Shown here: piece after piece, positions 25,485 to 37,600 of the stretch | Layout: each line of letters begins with the position of its first letter | How positions within the stretch are numbered: position 1 is the stretch's first letter | Assembly: GCA_013398955.1 (NCBI GenBank) | Contig: VWPU01008541.1 | Coordinates: 1 to 64,000, forward strand | Length of the DNA stretch: 64,000 nt | From: Callaeas wilsoni | Lineage: Eukaryota; Chordata; Aves; Passeriformes; Callaeidae | Direction of reading: 5' to 3' | Translations under genes and position numbers: made by a program | The notes under the pieces: generated by a model | What the model was told of the DNA's origin: nothing | Seen by the model: only the letters and a program-made list of their open reading frames with translations | The model's database searches: none

Positions 25485-25538
25485 TAACACACACAAAAAA
25501 ACCCAAAACCAAACTCAACAACAACAAAACAACAAAAC
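25485..25538. repeat. A/C-rich low-complexity tract
   Basis: About 54 bases composed almost only of A and C, with CACACA, CAACAACAAC and CAAAAC motifs. It lies about 175 bp upstream of a plus-strand CR1 fragment, so it is not that element's tail. Confidence 0.7.
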
Positions 25539-25711
25539 TGAAAAATGGCAGAAGTAGTGAAATTCCATGTCAGAGCTCAAAACCCTCCATCAACTTCTGT
25601 CAGCTTTGCATTTCAAATGACCAAGATTTCACTGTTATGTCACTTTGGAAATTGGAAAAGAAATGCTGACTTCTATGAAGTTAAGAGAAGTCTTTGTGTT
25701 CCTACTAATAG

Positions 25712-25893
25712 GAAGCAGGGAAGTGGTCAAAACACCAAGCCTGACAGAGTTCAAGAAGTGTTTGGACAATGCTCTCACCCCAAGGCACATGGTGTGACTC
25801 TTGGAGTGTCTGTACGGTGCAAGGATCTGGACTTCAACAGTCCTTGTGGGTCCCTTCCAACTCCAGATACTCTGTGATTCTCTGATTCTATTA
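25712..25893 (+). mobile_element. CR1 LINE 3' end
   Basis: Successive blocks match the avian CR1 3' region in order: GGGAAGTGGTCAAAACACCA, AGCCTGACAGAGTTCAAGAA, GTGTTTGGACAATGCTCTCA, GGCACATGGTGTGACTCTTG, CTTGTGGGTCCCTTCCAACT and the terminal TCTGTGATTCTCTGATTCTA. At about 180 bp it is the best-preserved CR1 tail in the window. It contains the end of the last coding region and the 3' untranslated region, and is strongly 5' truncated. The 110-codon frame crossing it (25545-25877) mixes unique and CR1 sequence and is not a gene. Confidence 0.9.
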
Positions 25894-28084
25894 TGCAAAA
25901 TCTGTGACTGTAATATCCAATAAAAATAACCAATCTCAGTAACTGAGCATCGGTTACTTTATATTTACTTGAATAGTAAATACTTTGGACTAAGACACTC
26001 TGTAGTACATACATACAAATCACTGGATGAATGAAAAAATGAATGAATAAATACTCTTGCCACGTTTGACAGACCAAAGGGATTCATTATATTTAAGCTG
26101 AGAGTTATTTTGCTTGTGCAAATGTAACAAAGTGATAAGCTTTCGCCAAAGGGTAAATAAATTCAGCAGATGACTCAGCTGTTTCAATTGCACTGGAAGC
26201 ACACCAAAATAAGAAGTAAATAAGAAGGAAGTGCTCTCCCTGTGACGCGCAGGATTGGTTGCTGTGTGCCTGTGTGCTCCTCCGTGGCTCTAGCTTGTCT
26301 CCTTCAAAAGCCATGAAACTGCAGCAGATAACAAGAGGTCAGGAGGTGAACTGACACAAGGGTTCATAGACGTAACTCATCAACACCAAGTGAAGTGTAT
26401 TATGTGTGAGTTTTATAAATAGATAAAGAGTGCTGGATTTTAAGCTATTTCTACCCTTCTCTAAACATCAGGAGAAAATAGTTGGTGAGAAAATGTACTA
26501 TGACTTTAAAAGGTGAAAGATGTTGGGGTAGGAGTGCAAGAAATCAAAGACACTTCATCATCAATGTGTCAAAGCTAGGATAAGGAAATTTTATGTGAAG
26601 AGTAAAACAGAAATTGTTTTCATCAGATGAAGTAAAAAGAGAGTAGTGAGAAGACATCTGGTGCTACAGCATGTTGCTTTCTTACAGCACTAAGTGAGCC
26701 CTCCAAATGTTAGCTAGACCTGCATCCATATCTAACATCTCAGACTGCACCTCCGTGCATCCTGATTATTTCTTTATTTTGGCCTGACAGTTCTGTGTGC
26801 CTGGTAAAAAGTGAATTTGGCTAGGTTTTTGGGTATCTAGAATTCCTGCAGAAACAGTACCAGTAGCTCCAACGAAAACAGCAGATGTCTGAAAGTCCTG
26901 GGGAAATGACCTTTCTTGGTGGGTACCTTGGAGATGCCAACCTCACCACAGGTGTAATGTAGAGTTCAGAGCCACCTTTTCAGAAACTGCAGCCTATCCA
27001 GAATACCGCTGCCTTCTGTGCAGATCCACACCATATTCTTTTCCAAAGAATAGGAAATCTTCCACTAGGAAAAAGATAATGAAACTTCATGAAAGAAAAA
27101 TAACTAAATAAGAGACAGCTGTTCCATAAAATGTAAGGTGAAAATTTGGGGTGAGGGAGTAGAGATCTGGCTGGGATAAAATGTTTTATTGCTGTTAATT
27201 AATCAATTCTAGCCTGGATTGTTAACAATTAAGCAAAATTTCTATCAACCTTACTGTGCAGTGGAGTGTGTTGAACGAGACAGTGGGTTAGCTGACAGAT
27301 GTGAAGCTCTATCTCCATCACATTGAAAAAAGGAGCCTGTCAAACAGGCAGTTTGGTTGCCTCAGAAGAAAGAACACAGTATTAAGGGGATCTTGAGCAG
27401 ATCCCACGTGAGCTGTTCTGGTAGGAGAGCTGGTGGAGAGGCTTGCATTACTACTTCTATGTTGTAAATACTTTATTCTCCAAAGTTTTATCAGTCTCGG
27501 ATTTTTGCTGAATAATAAACCTGCTATAAAGCAGAAGAGAAAAAAAGAAATGAAGGGGAATAATGGCTTAATAAGAGGAAGAAATTCAATAGAGTTAAAA
27601 ATTCAAAGCCCACTTACAGGTAGTTAAAACTCTACACTAATTAAAGTGCAGTTGATTTGTATTTGTTATCCAACTCTATAATTGTAGAGATAGAAACTTT
27701 ATTTTGATGAGATGGGGGATGAAATCATGAAGAGGTCACATTTGTGAATTTATTAAATGCATAAAACCACTGTTAAATAAGGTTATGGAAAGCAAAAAGA
27801 TACACGAAAGCCTCAAGCTTTCTTACACAGAAAGAAGTTGGATGTGGCTCCTTCTTTTAGTTGCCTTCAGATGTGGGGCTTTGAATTACATATTTAACCC
27901 GAAAAATATAGGAGTAACCCTTTTATGATTCATTTGCCTTGAGAGTCTAGTAGCTCCTTCATCATACAGACTGGGCTGGGTGGTGCTAGAGGAGAGAAGC
28001 CAAAGTCAACAGGATATGGATTTAACAGCTCCAGTGCTCAAAACAGAGTTATCTGTTACCAACACAATTTTAAAAAATTACTTA
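25894..28084. other. AT-rich non-coding stretch
   Basis: No gene supported. Near 27192-27260 there is a cluster of TTAATTAA, GTTAAC and CAATTAA motifs that could bind homeodomain factors, but such strings are common at this composition. The last 150 bases may hold further diverged copies of the duplication that starts at 28085. Confidence 0.5.
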
Positions 28085-28290
28085 AATAGCCCGGTGTATC
28101 ATAGACCCATTCGCAATAATTTTAACCTACACAATGACAGGTTATGTGGATTTTCACATGCTAATGTACCAGTTCAATAAAAAAACAACTGAATAGCCCA
28201 GTGTGTATCCTTGTCTAGTTCCCGAGCAACTTAACTTACACTAACAAGTTATGTGGGTTTCACCAAACTTATTTACCACTTAAAATCAAA
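28085..28290. repeat. diverged tandem duplication, unit about 107 bp
   Basis: Unit A starts at 28085 and unit B at 28192, both with AATAGCCC followed by GTGT. They stay alignable through TTAACCTACAC versus TTAACTTACAC, GGTTATGTGGATTTTCAC versus AGTTATGTGGGTTTCAC, and TACCAGTTCAAT versus TACCACTTAAAAT. By eye they agree at roughly two thirds to three quarters of positions, with small indels. Similar strings upstream (AACAGGATATGGATTT near 28008) and downstream (GTAGTAGCTCCTGTATC near 28301) may be further, more decayed copies. It could be an old tandem duplication or a relic satellite-like array. No coding content is evident. Confidence 0.65.
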
Positions 28291-31200
28291 ATGTATCTAC
28301 CGTAGTAGCTCCTGTATCAAATTACATGCAGAACGTGCTTCTTGTAACACTCAATAAATGATCTCATATGTGTCCCATAAACCTTCACTTGTTTGCCAAA
28401 ACTGAGGAAAAAGAGAAGCAATGCAGAAACTGATCCTTAACATTAATATTAAACAAAAGGCATAGACGGAGTATGGCAAAAACAGCTCTACCCAGCTCCA
28501 AGGAGCAATGCACACCAGCATGACCTCATAACAACAACAGCTTGAGCCTCTGCAGACTTCTCAATCAGGAGCATCAGAGACTCATTCAAAGAAGGGTGTG
28601 CAAATGTAACCTCATTCATGCAAAATACTTGAATCAAGGAAAAAGAAAGTCTAAAAGCAGCTCATTTAAAGGTAGACCTTGGTTTCCATTATTGTATTTT
28701 TACAAGTTAAAGTGTATATCAAGCTAACCTACCAATTAAATACCAAAAAAACTAACCAAAAATCCTCCAAACAAAAAACAAGAAAAAAAAAAATCCATAG
28801 CAGTTTTTAAATTATCTTCTCCTAAAACACTTTTGTTAATCAAGCAACCCACAATTATGTTGTAGGATTGGATGCAGCTAGGAAGAATCTTTTTTACAAC
28901 TACTAGTAAAGTCAGAACCCATAATGACAGTGAAATGATACATAAGTTCATTGATCTGAGTGAAAGAAACTGGATCTCCTTTGAGATGAAGGATCTGATT
29001 AAATGGAAAGAAAATAATGATCTCCCTTCTCCTCCTCTTGAAAAATGAACAAAAGAAAAAGTCAACTGTTAATATTTGGCATAATACAGAGTCTCATCTG
29101 TTTTTGAACATACGCGTTTCTCAGCAACTTTTGGACAGTGAAATGTAGCAGTAACACTCTGAATCACAAAACCAGCATGAAAGCTTGACATAGTCAAACA
29201 TTCATCTATTCTGATTTTAGTAGTCTTGGAAATAACAGAGACCTGTTTGGCTGATTAAATACTGAAACAGTGTTTCCCTCTAAGAATGGATATTTACTTA
29301 CCATATTTTTTCCGTGAGATGTTGGTTACTTTGTTGAAAGATAATTTTCTTAGGAAAATGCTATCATTTCCATCCAGATTCCACTTCCTGTAATAAATTT
29401 TCAAGGTCCTGAGTGTATTCTAGTCCCATCAAGACTATGATGTGTGTGTGGCTGGAATACACAACACCGAAAAAATTTCCCTCTAAAAGTACTCTGTTAT
29501 TCTGAGAGACTTTTAAATTAGACCATACTATGCAAATAAAGAAAGAAAGCGAGCATAATAAATAATAACTCATTTTACAGTTGGTATCAGTCTTCATCTA
29601 TAAATAAATTAGAAAGAAAATTTACTGAAAAACCAGTCAGATCATGAAAAGGGTGAACATCACAGCTAAAAAAAGTAAATACAAGATTTCAATGTCTTTT
29701 CCAAAAGCTTTCCCTAGCTGAAGCAAAAATGACATGCTCTTGATTCTAAAAGAAGCTTGATTCTCCTTTTCCTACTGTTGCCTAAAATCACACTAAAAGC
29801 AATTTAACTGTTTCTTCATTACTGTAAAATTTTGGAAGAGGAGGCTATAGGAAGATAAGCTGGTTGAAGATGTTAACAGCCTTTGGCTTGACATCCATTC
29901 CTTTGTGAGAAACTCTTTCTCCCACACTATTGCTCATGCAGAGATATGCGTGAACAACACTGCTTAAAGCCAAATCTGAAATTTTTACTTAGTGTAGTAA
30001 CAAGGCTTGAGTTATGCATCTGTTTCTACTTACTCAAAACTTTCCAAGTTGCTGACTGTTCCAGGAAGAGGTCTCTGAACTGACCTAGAGCTGTGACACT
30101 GGCTGTTACATTTACCTGTCCCTTCTCATTACTCTAGTGCTGCTTCTACCACGGGTTTTTTATTTCAATATTGGATACTAGAGATGTAAGTCAAACCTGC
30201 ACTCAACTAATTCTGAGAGTGTCAGTAAATATGCATGAAATTCAGTAGCTATGATGATGTATTTAAAGAATATTTGCAATGTGTAACCCTTTGCCTGTTA
30301 CATATAATTCCGAGCATCTTACTGAATATACTCTAATTCTTTCTTATGCTACTGTAAGAAAAATAAGGCTGTACTAAAATCAATAATATAATGTTACTGA
30401 CTCATTCTACCCTATGCCATTTCATGGCATTCCAAAGCGACATTGAAATACCACTAATGGAACAGTGAATCTATTTTTCAATTATACTAATAGTAACAAC
30501 TACTGGTTGGAACAATTTATGGGAGAATTTGGAAAGCACTACTGCAGTCATTAAGCCCAGCCGCATTCTTTCCAAGCACCCGTGATGGTATTAATTTAGT
30601 TTGATTCACCTCGCAATAATATTTTCCAGACAAGCCATTTTCAAACCTAATGGTTCAGGCTCAGCATTTCTGGAAGTAACATAGAAGTGCAGTACTGTCT
30701 GATGGAGCTGGTCTTGAAACACTGGCATAGGCAGCTAGCTCCATGAATATTCTTTAAAAACCAGCATGCCCACATGTTAAATTGATTATCATCCGGAAAT
30801 GTGGATGTGAAGGATGCATTCCAGCTATCATCTTGACTCCATTTTGGCAAAATGTTTTCTCCTTCTGGACTAATTTCTCCTTGTAGAAGTATCTGTGGTT
30901 CAATAAACACACATATCTCGTAGTTGAAAGGTCAGTGAAAATGCGAGAAATGAGCAGAATTCAATTCTTTCTGCCGTGGGGGCCAAGTTCTACTCCTGTT
31001 TTTGCTGTTCCTGTGTGGCTATATCAAATCGCTTTTCTTGTGCACTGGCTGGCATATTTTTACCTGCAAAAGAGATTAATGACCTTGCCATTTTTTATAA
31101 AAAAGTTTAATTTTTTTCATAAAAATAGGTATCGGCAAGTTGAATATAATTTTTAATAAGTAGGAGGAAATACCCTGTAGTCACTGCTGCCCTATTAGAA

Positions 31201-31749
31201 GATAGATTAACTTGTCTAAGGACACTTTTCTATCAAGAACTGACATTCACTGTGCATTAAAAATGTCTAAGGTTTTTTAGGCATTCTGCTCTTTTCAACA
31301 TGAGAAATAAGAATCTTAAGACCAGGTCTTGCAGTGAAAAGCTGTCACATTTCACAGAAAACCCTAAACCTATAAATTGATGACTCTACCATGCCGATTT
31401 TACTGGCAATTTGTGGCTTTACTATTACAATGTTTCCTGGGATGCCATTGTCTGTAATCTGCTTATATTGCTCTGGCAAGGACAATTTTGTGATGAATTG
31501 TGTATCCAAGATGCACAGGCAGTAGGAATACAGTGTAAGATGCTACTGAGGTTAATGAGTATTATATAAGCGTGCATCATAGAATTTCGAAATGAGCAAA
31601 TTTGAATCCTAGTACAGTCATGTTGATGGGCAAATTTCTGCATTCTATTGGTAGGTTTCAGCTTGAGTAGTCAAGTTCCACAGTCCTTTCATCCATTACT
31701 GAATTTGTTATCTCACTTAGAGTATCCTTATGATTGCTGCTACAAAAGT
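28291..31749. other. AT-rich non-coding stretch
   Basis: No gene or named repeat supported. Open frames reach 109 codons (28736-29065, minus) but run across A-rich low-complexity DNA and show no recognised domain. Confidence 0.55.
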
Positions 31750-31810
31750 AAAAAACCCAAAACAAACAAAACACCCACCCACAAAACCACAACAAACAAA
31801 CAAACAACCA
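31750..31810. repeat. A/C-rich low-complexity tract (CAAA-type)
   Basis: About 60 bases made only of A and C, including CCCACCCAC and a final run of CAAA units. It may be a decayed simple repeat. Confidence 0.75.
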
Positions 31811-34220
31811 AGAAGAAATAAGAACTTTTAAATGAGAGTTCCATGCAAAATCAGCTTATTGGTCTACAATGCCATCAAAATGTAATGGTAGTAAGCATTT
31901 CCACAAATATTTAGGGATCATTCACGGCTTCTTTACGCTTCACTAGCTTGATTTTACACTGGATCACATTCTCTACAATATGTATGCATTGTTGAAAAAT
32001 AATGAATCAGGTATATCTATAACATAACATTTCAGTATTTACATTTTCCTATGTGTGCATGGTAATTATTTTTAGGATAGTAATGTCTTCAAGTGTGGAA
32101 TTTTTCCCAAGAAAGTGAAATTGTACTTGTCTGTTTTTACGCAGATTAAAGACAAACATATTACTTCTACCGATACTAGAAGAAGAAAACAGAACTATTT
32201 TTCTTCTAGTATTTAAATCAGATAATATTTGAGTAGAGTTAGACTTCTCAGTATAAGTTCTTGGTGCCAAGTTGAAACATTCCAGCTTCACCCACTCCTA
32301 TCAGAGTTCAAATTGTTCATTAATATAAGGCCATGTGGTAAACTAGTTGTGAGGGCAGTGTAGCGACTCCGTGAAAAGGGTCGATGTAAACAATACGACT
32401 GATTTAAGTAGATGCTATTCCTTTGAATGTGTTAAGGTAGCAAAATTCAGTCCTTATTTAAAATACTGTCAGATTTGTTTTTAGCATGCTCTACTTCCAA
32501 GCCAATCAAACAGATAAAAGAATTGGCAAAATAGGTTTAACAAGATGTTTAATAAAATGAATTATTTCCTCTGTCCCTAAAGAAATTAGCATTTATTCCT
32601 TTATAAAATCTGCCTTCATAGTGATTATGTCATGTGTCATGTTCATGCCATAATGAATTCTACAAAAATTACTTCACATTCTTTCATGCTTATTTGAGAA
32701 TTGTCAGTGATTATGAACTCTACATACCCAGGCAATGAATAACCAGCATTCATTTTAAGTGTTGATAACTATGATAGTCATAGCCAAATCAATCATGTGT
32801 GCTCAGCCCTTGGTATAGCCAGGAAATCCAAGGCACTAAGCTTACTTAATGTCCTAAATGAAGTTGTTCCCTAGATATTCAGGTCAGCTATGCAAGACCC
32901 TATTTACCTCTTCATGCACGGTTACCATTTTTCCTAGTAGCTGCTGAGCGTTTTTAAAACAGAAAGTTGCCATGGTTATAGAGGCACAGCCACGTTCTAT
33001 CAGACGTTCATACAGGTTTATGGCAACCACCATATATGTTCAGTCTGCGCTGACAAATAACTTCTCTTTGCTCCCTCCATGAGGATGTCTAACTATATTC
33101 CAGAGGGTGATGAACTTTAGAGATTTCTCCAAGAGCCCACATAAATGTCACATCAAGTTTGATTTCCTCTGCCATACAGAGGCCTTCAGAACAGCTCTAA
33201 GAAGCCTTGAAACCTAAATAGGCCCCATGAGCCTACTACCATGCTTGAGATCACACAGCAAAGATATAATATTCCATCTTCTCCTCTGAAGAAGACTCTT
33301 GAGAAGTGTGAGGATAGCACCAGAAGAAGACAACTCATAGTATCTAAACTATCTGGCAATCTTAGTAGACACAAAGTTTTCCAGAGACAACTTTTGAGGT
33401 GAAGAACCTTTCCGGCTCTTCTATCTAATGCCAGGACACTTAAAAAGCAATATTTGAGTAAATATATACTGATTCCATCCTACCCATCTTGTCAGGAGAT
33501 CTATGAAGCTGACAGCATGGTTCCAGAGAAACAGAATTCTGTACCTACCTTTGCAAGTTATTAATTATAGTGTCATATTTACTTGCATTTGTGGGTATTC
33601 CCTGTGTGGCCTGAAGATAAAGTAAGCTTTTTGTCAATCCTAATGTAATTTAATTGAAGCTTTTCCACTGTCGTCTACTTTATAAATGAGAAACTCAAGA
33701 CAATTTCTTGTATCATTTTGCTTACTCTACTTTTATAGATACCATTATTTGTGTCTGGAGCTAACAATGATACTAGTTCTCCACAATCAAGTATAATGAA
33801 AATAGAATATTTTATAAACTCGTGTTTTTGGAGTTACTTTAACAGTTGCAATCAGTTAAAAATTATGTAATTAAAAAATAGTGCCTATTTGAGTAATAAA
33901 AGCTAAAGGGAAAAAAGGAAAGGGCTTTGGCTGAGAGATAGGAACTAAGATGAAATTAACAACTGACATTTTAATGGTTTCTACAGCTAGATATAAACAC
34001 ACATACACATATTTTACAAAACAGATGACTGGAGTCTGCTTAGTTAAAGACTAACACAGAATAAAGTAAAGAAATTAGTAATGTATGTACTACTGAAATA
34101 GTACTTTATTCTTGTTTTCACGGGTTTAATGCAAGTAAATAGCAAAGCACAGAAAGAATGACACCACAGTTACTATATTAACTTTTAAAGAAAAATGAAT
34201 GGATTTTTCTGGTACTCTTA
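31811..34220. other. AT-rich non-coding stretch
   Basis: No gene or repeat supported. A short patch near 32355-32395 holds a few CpG dinucleotides (TAGCGACTCCG, GGTCGATG, ATACGACTG) in otherwise CpG-poor DNA, without other structure. Confidence 0.55.
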
Positions 34221-34287
34221 TGGATGGATGGATGGATGGATGGAAGGAAGGAAGGAAGGAAGGAAGGAAGGAAGGAAGGAAGGAAGG
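34221..34287. repeat. compound microsatellite (TGGA)n(GGAA)n
   Basis: About five TGGA units at 34221-34241 pass directly into 11 perfect GGAA units at 34242-34285, plus a final GG. The plus strand is almost purely purine in the second part. Runs of this length are usually polymorphic. Long GGAA arrays are known binding platforms for ETS-family transcription factors; whether that matters here is unknown. Confidence 0.95.
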
Positions 34288-34440
34288 CAGGCTGGTTAAG
34301 TTATAGTTGGGGTTTGGCCCTTCTAATTTTCTCCTTGCATAACTGAAATATTCTCATAGTCCTCCTGAGTTGCCTGGTGCTTCTTTTGAGGCTGAAAAAT
34401 TCTTTTTTTTCTAGGCTGACAGATTCCCAAGAGACCATCC

Positions 34441-34593
34441 ATTTCGGTACACGGGGACAGCCTGCTCCCACATTTTTAAGATTTTCTTCTTGAAGAATGT
34501 CCAGCTTTCCTGGACTCCTTTGCCTCCTTTCAGTATAACCTCCTAAGGAACTCTGTCAACCAGGCCTCTAAACAGGCTAAAGTCTGCCCTCCA
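34441..34593 (-). pseudogene. internal CR1 LINE ORF2 fragment (decayed)
   Basis: Read on the minus strand from 34593, the translation begins WRADFSLFRGLVDRVP, then a stop codon (TAG, where the family has tryptophan as I recall), then a run ending GVQESW. It continues TFFKKKILKMWEQAVPVYR. This is the pattern of CR1 ORF2 just after the endonuclease domain, in the linker before the reverse transcriptase: W-R-A-D-F, R-V-P, V-Q-E-S-W, F-K and E-Q-x-V-P keep their order and spacing. About 51 codons are recognisable. I cannot follow the similarity with confidence beyond these limits. The piece is dead: too short, interrupted by a stop, and lacking both the reverse transcriptase and the 3' tail. Family assignment is from memory. 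Confidence 0.8.
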
Positions 34594-34605
34594 CACTAGA
34601 ACTAT

Positions 34606-37600
34606 CTTGCATTAGTATTGACTACCTTCTCTATTGTATTGTACTGTACTATTGTAGCAGCCCTTTCTATTCTCATGCTAAACATTTATCAGTTTTTGTA
34701 AGACAAGTTTTGAAAATCAACACTCAGGGCACTGAAAACTCCTGGAAGTGCAAGCAAAGAGTAGAGGTATATTGTAAATGACTGCACCAAAATCTGCTTA
34801 GATTTCCTTCAGGAAATTGATGAGGGCCATCTTTACAAAAAATCAGTTATTATAAATTACATTTTTCTTTGCATGTCCACACTCTCTACAGAACAACACA
34901 GCAAGATTGATCCTCAGCCAAAAGGTACTTAGTTATATTATGTACAGCAGGGAGATATAAAAAGCAAAACCCCATTATAAATACTCCCCAAATAATTCAT
35001 TCTCCAGATGAAGTTTAAGCCTGCACTTTAAGCACAAAGGAGCTGACACAAACTTTCAATAAATTGCCTTTTATGAGGGAAGGTAACAGCTTCTGTGTCA
35101 TTCAGGTGTATCTGTCTCTTAAACCAGTGTTTCTCTCACACATTAATTACACAAAATTGATCCCCTGGCCCATGTATAAGGAGTCTCTTCATTTGCAGTT
35201 AAATCTGTTTCCAAATCTTTTTCTATCACCCTTGGAAAATCTGTAGCTGAGTTGTAGTGGGTGGTCAGGTAGGAAAAATTGCTCGACATTAGTAGTAGTC
35301 TCTCCTTCTCACCCTCAGTTCTTCCTTTCCTTTGTAGAAGAGGTTGTAGTTCCTTATAAAAATTATAGGCTACCCGAGCTGAAGATGTGAAGAGGATCTT
35401 TGAAGATCAGTAGCCATCACCTATTTTGAGTGACAGGGAAAGGCTTACAGTGTATGAGCATGTAAATGTGAAATAGGCACTCAAAGGTTGCAAAAATGTT
35501 GAACCATTTCAGAAACGCTTTTAAAATTCAGTTTCATGTTTGTCAGATCAACAGCTCTGAAGTTCAAAGTAATTTTCTGAATTGCTGCCACCAGACGACC
35601 CTTCTACTTCTGATGAAATGTCCCCATCAGAAACCAAATGGGTCATTTTATCAGGGACAAGCATTAGACTAAAGCATGGCTAAGACTTCTTTACACTGAT
35701 TATCAAACTGTTCAGTTTTCCAGTCTGACATGTGGTGTCTATCTGAAAATTAGTGGGAAATAATCTTGAAAGCTTAAACTTATGGACTTACTCTTGATGA
35801 GTGGTGGAGAATAATGAATGACTATTCAGTAAGAGATGACTTGCCAAGGGCCACAAGAAAAATTTGGGATGAAATAAATGATGCTATTTGTATCGTGAAA
35901 TTTAAATACAAGATTAGTTTTACAATCCCAATACCTAAATAGCTTTACCTCATATATGATTTTTACATATGTATTTATTTGGAGGGAGGAGAATAGGAAT
36001 TTTTAAGTCAGCAGCTTCAGGGACTTATGACAGCTGCATTTCTCCCACAGCTAACTTTCCTGTCAGTAAGAGGGATTTTGCAGAGACCTGGGGCAAATCT
36101 TTACAGTCAGCTTTTGAGATCTGAGGATAAGAACATCCTCGTCTGATGTGACAAGGATAAGAATCACCAGAAATGGTCACAGAGACCCTTCTTTGTAGTT
36201 AGAAGGAAGGTGCTGGACAAGAGCCATCAGCACAGAATGAAAATTTTGTGACCGCTTTTTTCTTTTTAACAGTTTGCCAGACAAATTCTCAGTGATTGAC
36301 CAAGTGGAAATGTGGGATGCCTGTTCAGTTTAAAATCCATTCTGCTCTATTAATCTATAGAAGATAGAAGACTAAAGGTACCTGGTGTTTAATTAATTTA
36401 ACTTTCTTTCTAGAGAGTAAGCCTGAAGAAACAAAGTTCTGAATAATTAGAGAGGCATGCCAAAATAGAAAAAAAATGGAGGGAGTGAGTAAAACTAATT
36501 AAATATTGCTCCTCTTCAGTGGATTCTTGGGACACACATAATATCAAAATGACAGTTATTGTTATCTTCCAGTTTCTTCTTCTCAAGCATGCAGAAGTGG
36601 GAAATAGGAGCAGAACACAAACCTGCAACTGTAATTCTCAAGTAGTCATGCTCATTTTAACATATTCAGGAGAATATCTGTAATGATGTCATACCTATCA
36701 TAGCTAAAAGAAAGACAACCCAGAAGAATATGGTTTTGCACTCTCTGAGTTGCAGATAGCTTGTTTCTTGTCTTCATAATTTTTCCTTATTATATAGATG
36801 ATGACACGAGTACAGCTGGATGATCACAAAACAAACATGCTGTATCAAGCTCTAAATGGTCACAAAATATTTTTTCTTTCTGTAAGCAAACAAGGGGGAG
36901 GGGCACAAATATCTTGAAAGGCATGTCTGGGGGAAATTCTTCACTGTTGTTTGATTCTGCAGACTGAGCAGAGCCTGTGGTGATTACTCAATGGGGAGAA
37001 TCTGTGTTTATGTTAAAGGGAGGAAAAAGTGTTTACCTAAACATTCACATTTAGACTTTATTGTGACATCTCTGCCACTTACACGTCACCAATTCCATGA
37101 CAGCTGAAAACAACTGAAGCACATTAACAAGACTGTACAAGCTGAATGGATAATAGGGATGCTGTCTAGAATCCCAAGGGAGATAGTATAGCTGTACCAC
37201 TGAGATAAATAAGGGGTTTACGAGAGAAAGCCCTTCCCTCCTTTGAAAAAACATTACTTTGATGTCATGTGCTTGACATGGTGCTCTACTGTTCAGTTAC
37301 AGAAGTGGATGTTTGTAGCCTTGCCAGTATGAACTCTGACCTTTCAAACATGCTGGCAAAGTTGAAAGATCCAGTTTTGCTGAAGGAATCAACAACACAG
37401 CAAAAAGGAAAGCTGGTTTTTTTGGTTTTTGTTTTTGTTTTGTTTTTTTTTATGAAAGATAGCAAAGGTATCCTGGTTTACATTTGGTGTCACCAGTGAA
37501 CTACATTTTATCCATTCTTTCCATACCAGCAAAAATAGCTGTATAGCTTTTTAAATGCTGAAGCCTACAAGATTTGGTCCAGTTTTTGGCACAATTGATG

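Noticed and set aside
31750..31810. CAAA-rich tract considered as a retrotransposon tail or CRISPR-like repeat
   Set aside because: It has no regular unit, no spacers and no adjoining element; it is a low-complexity A/C tract.
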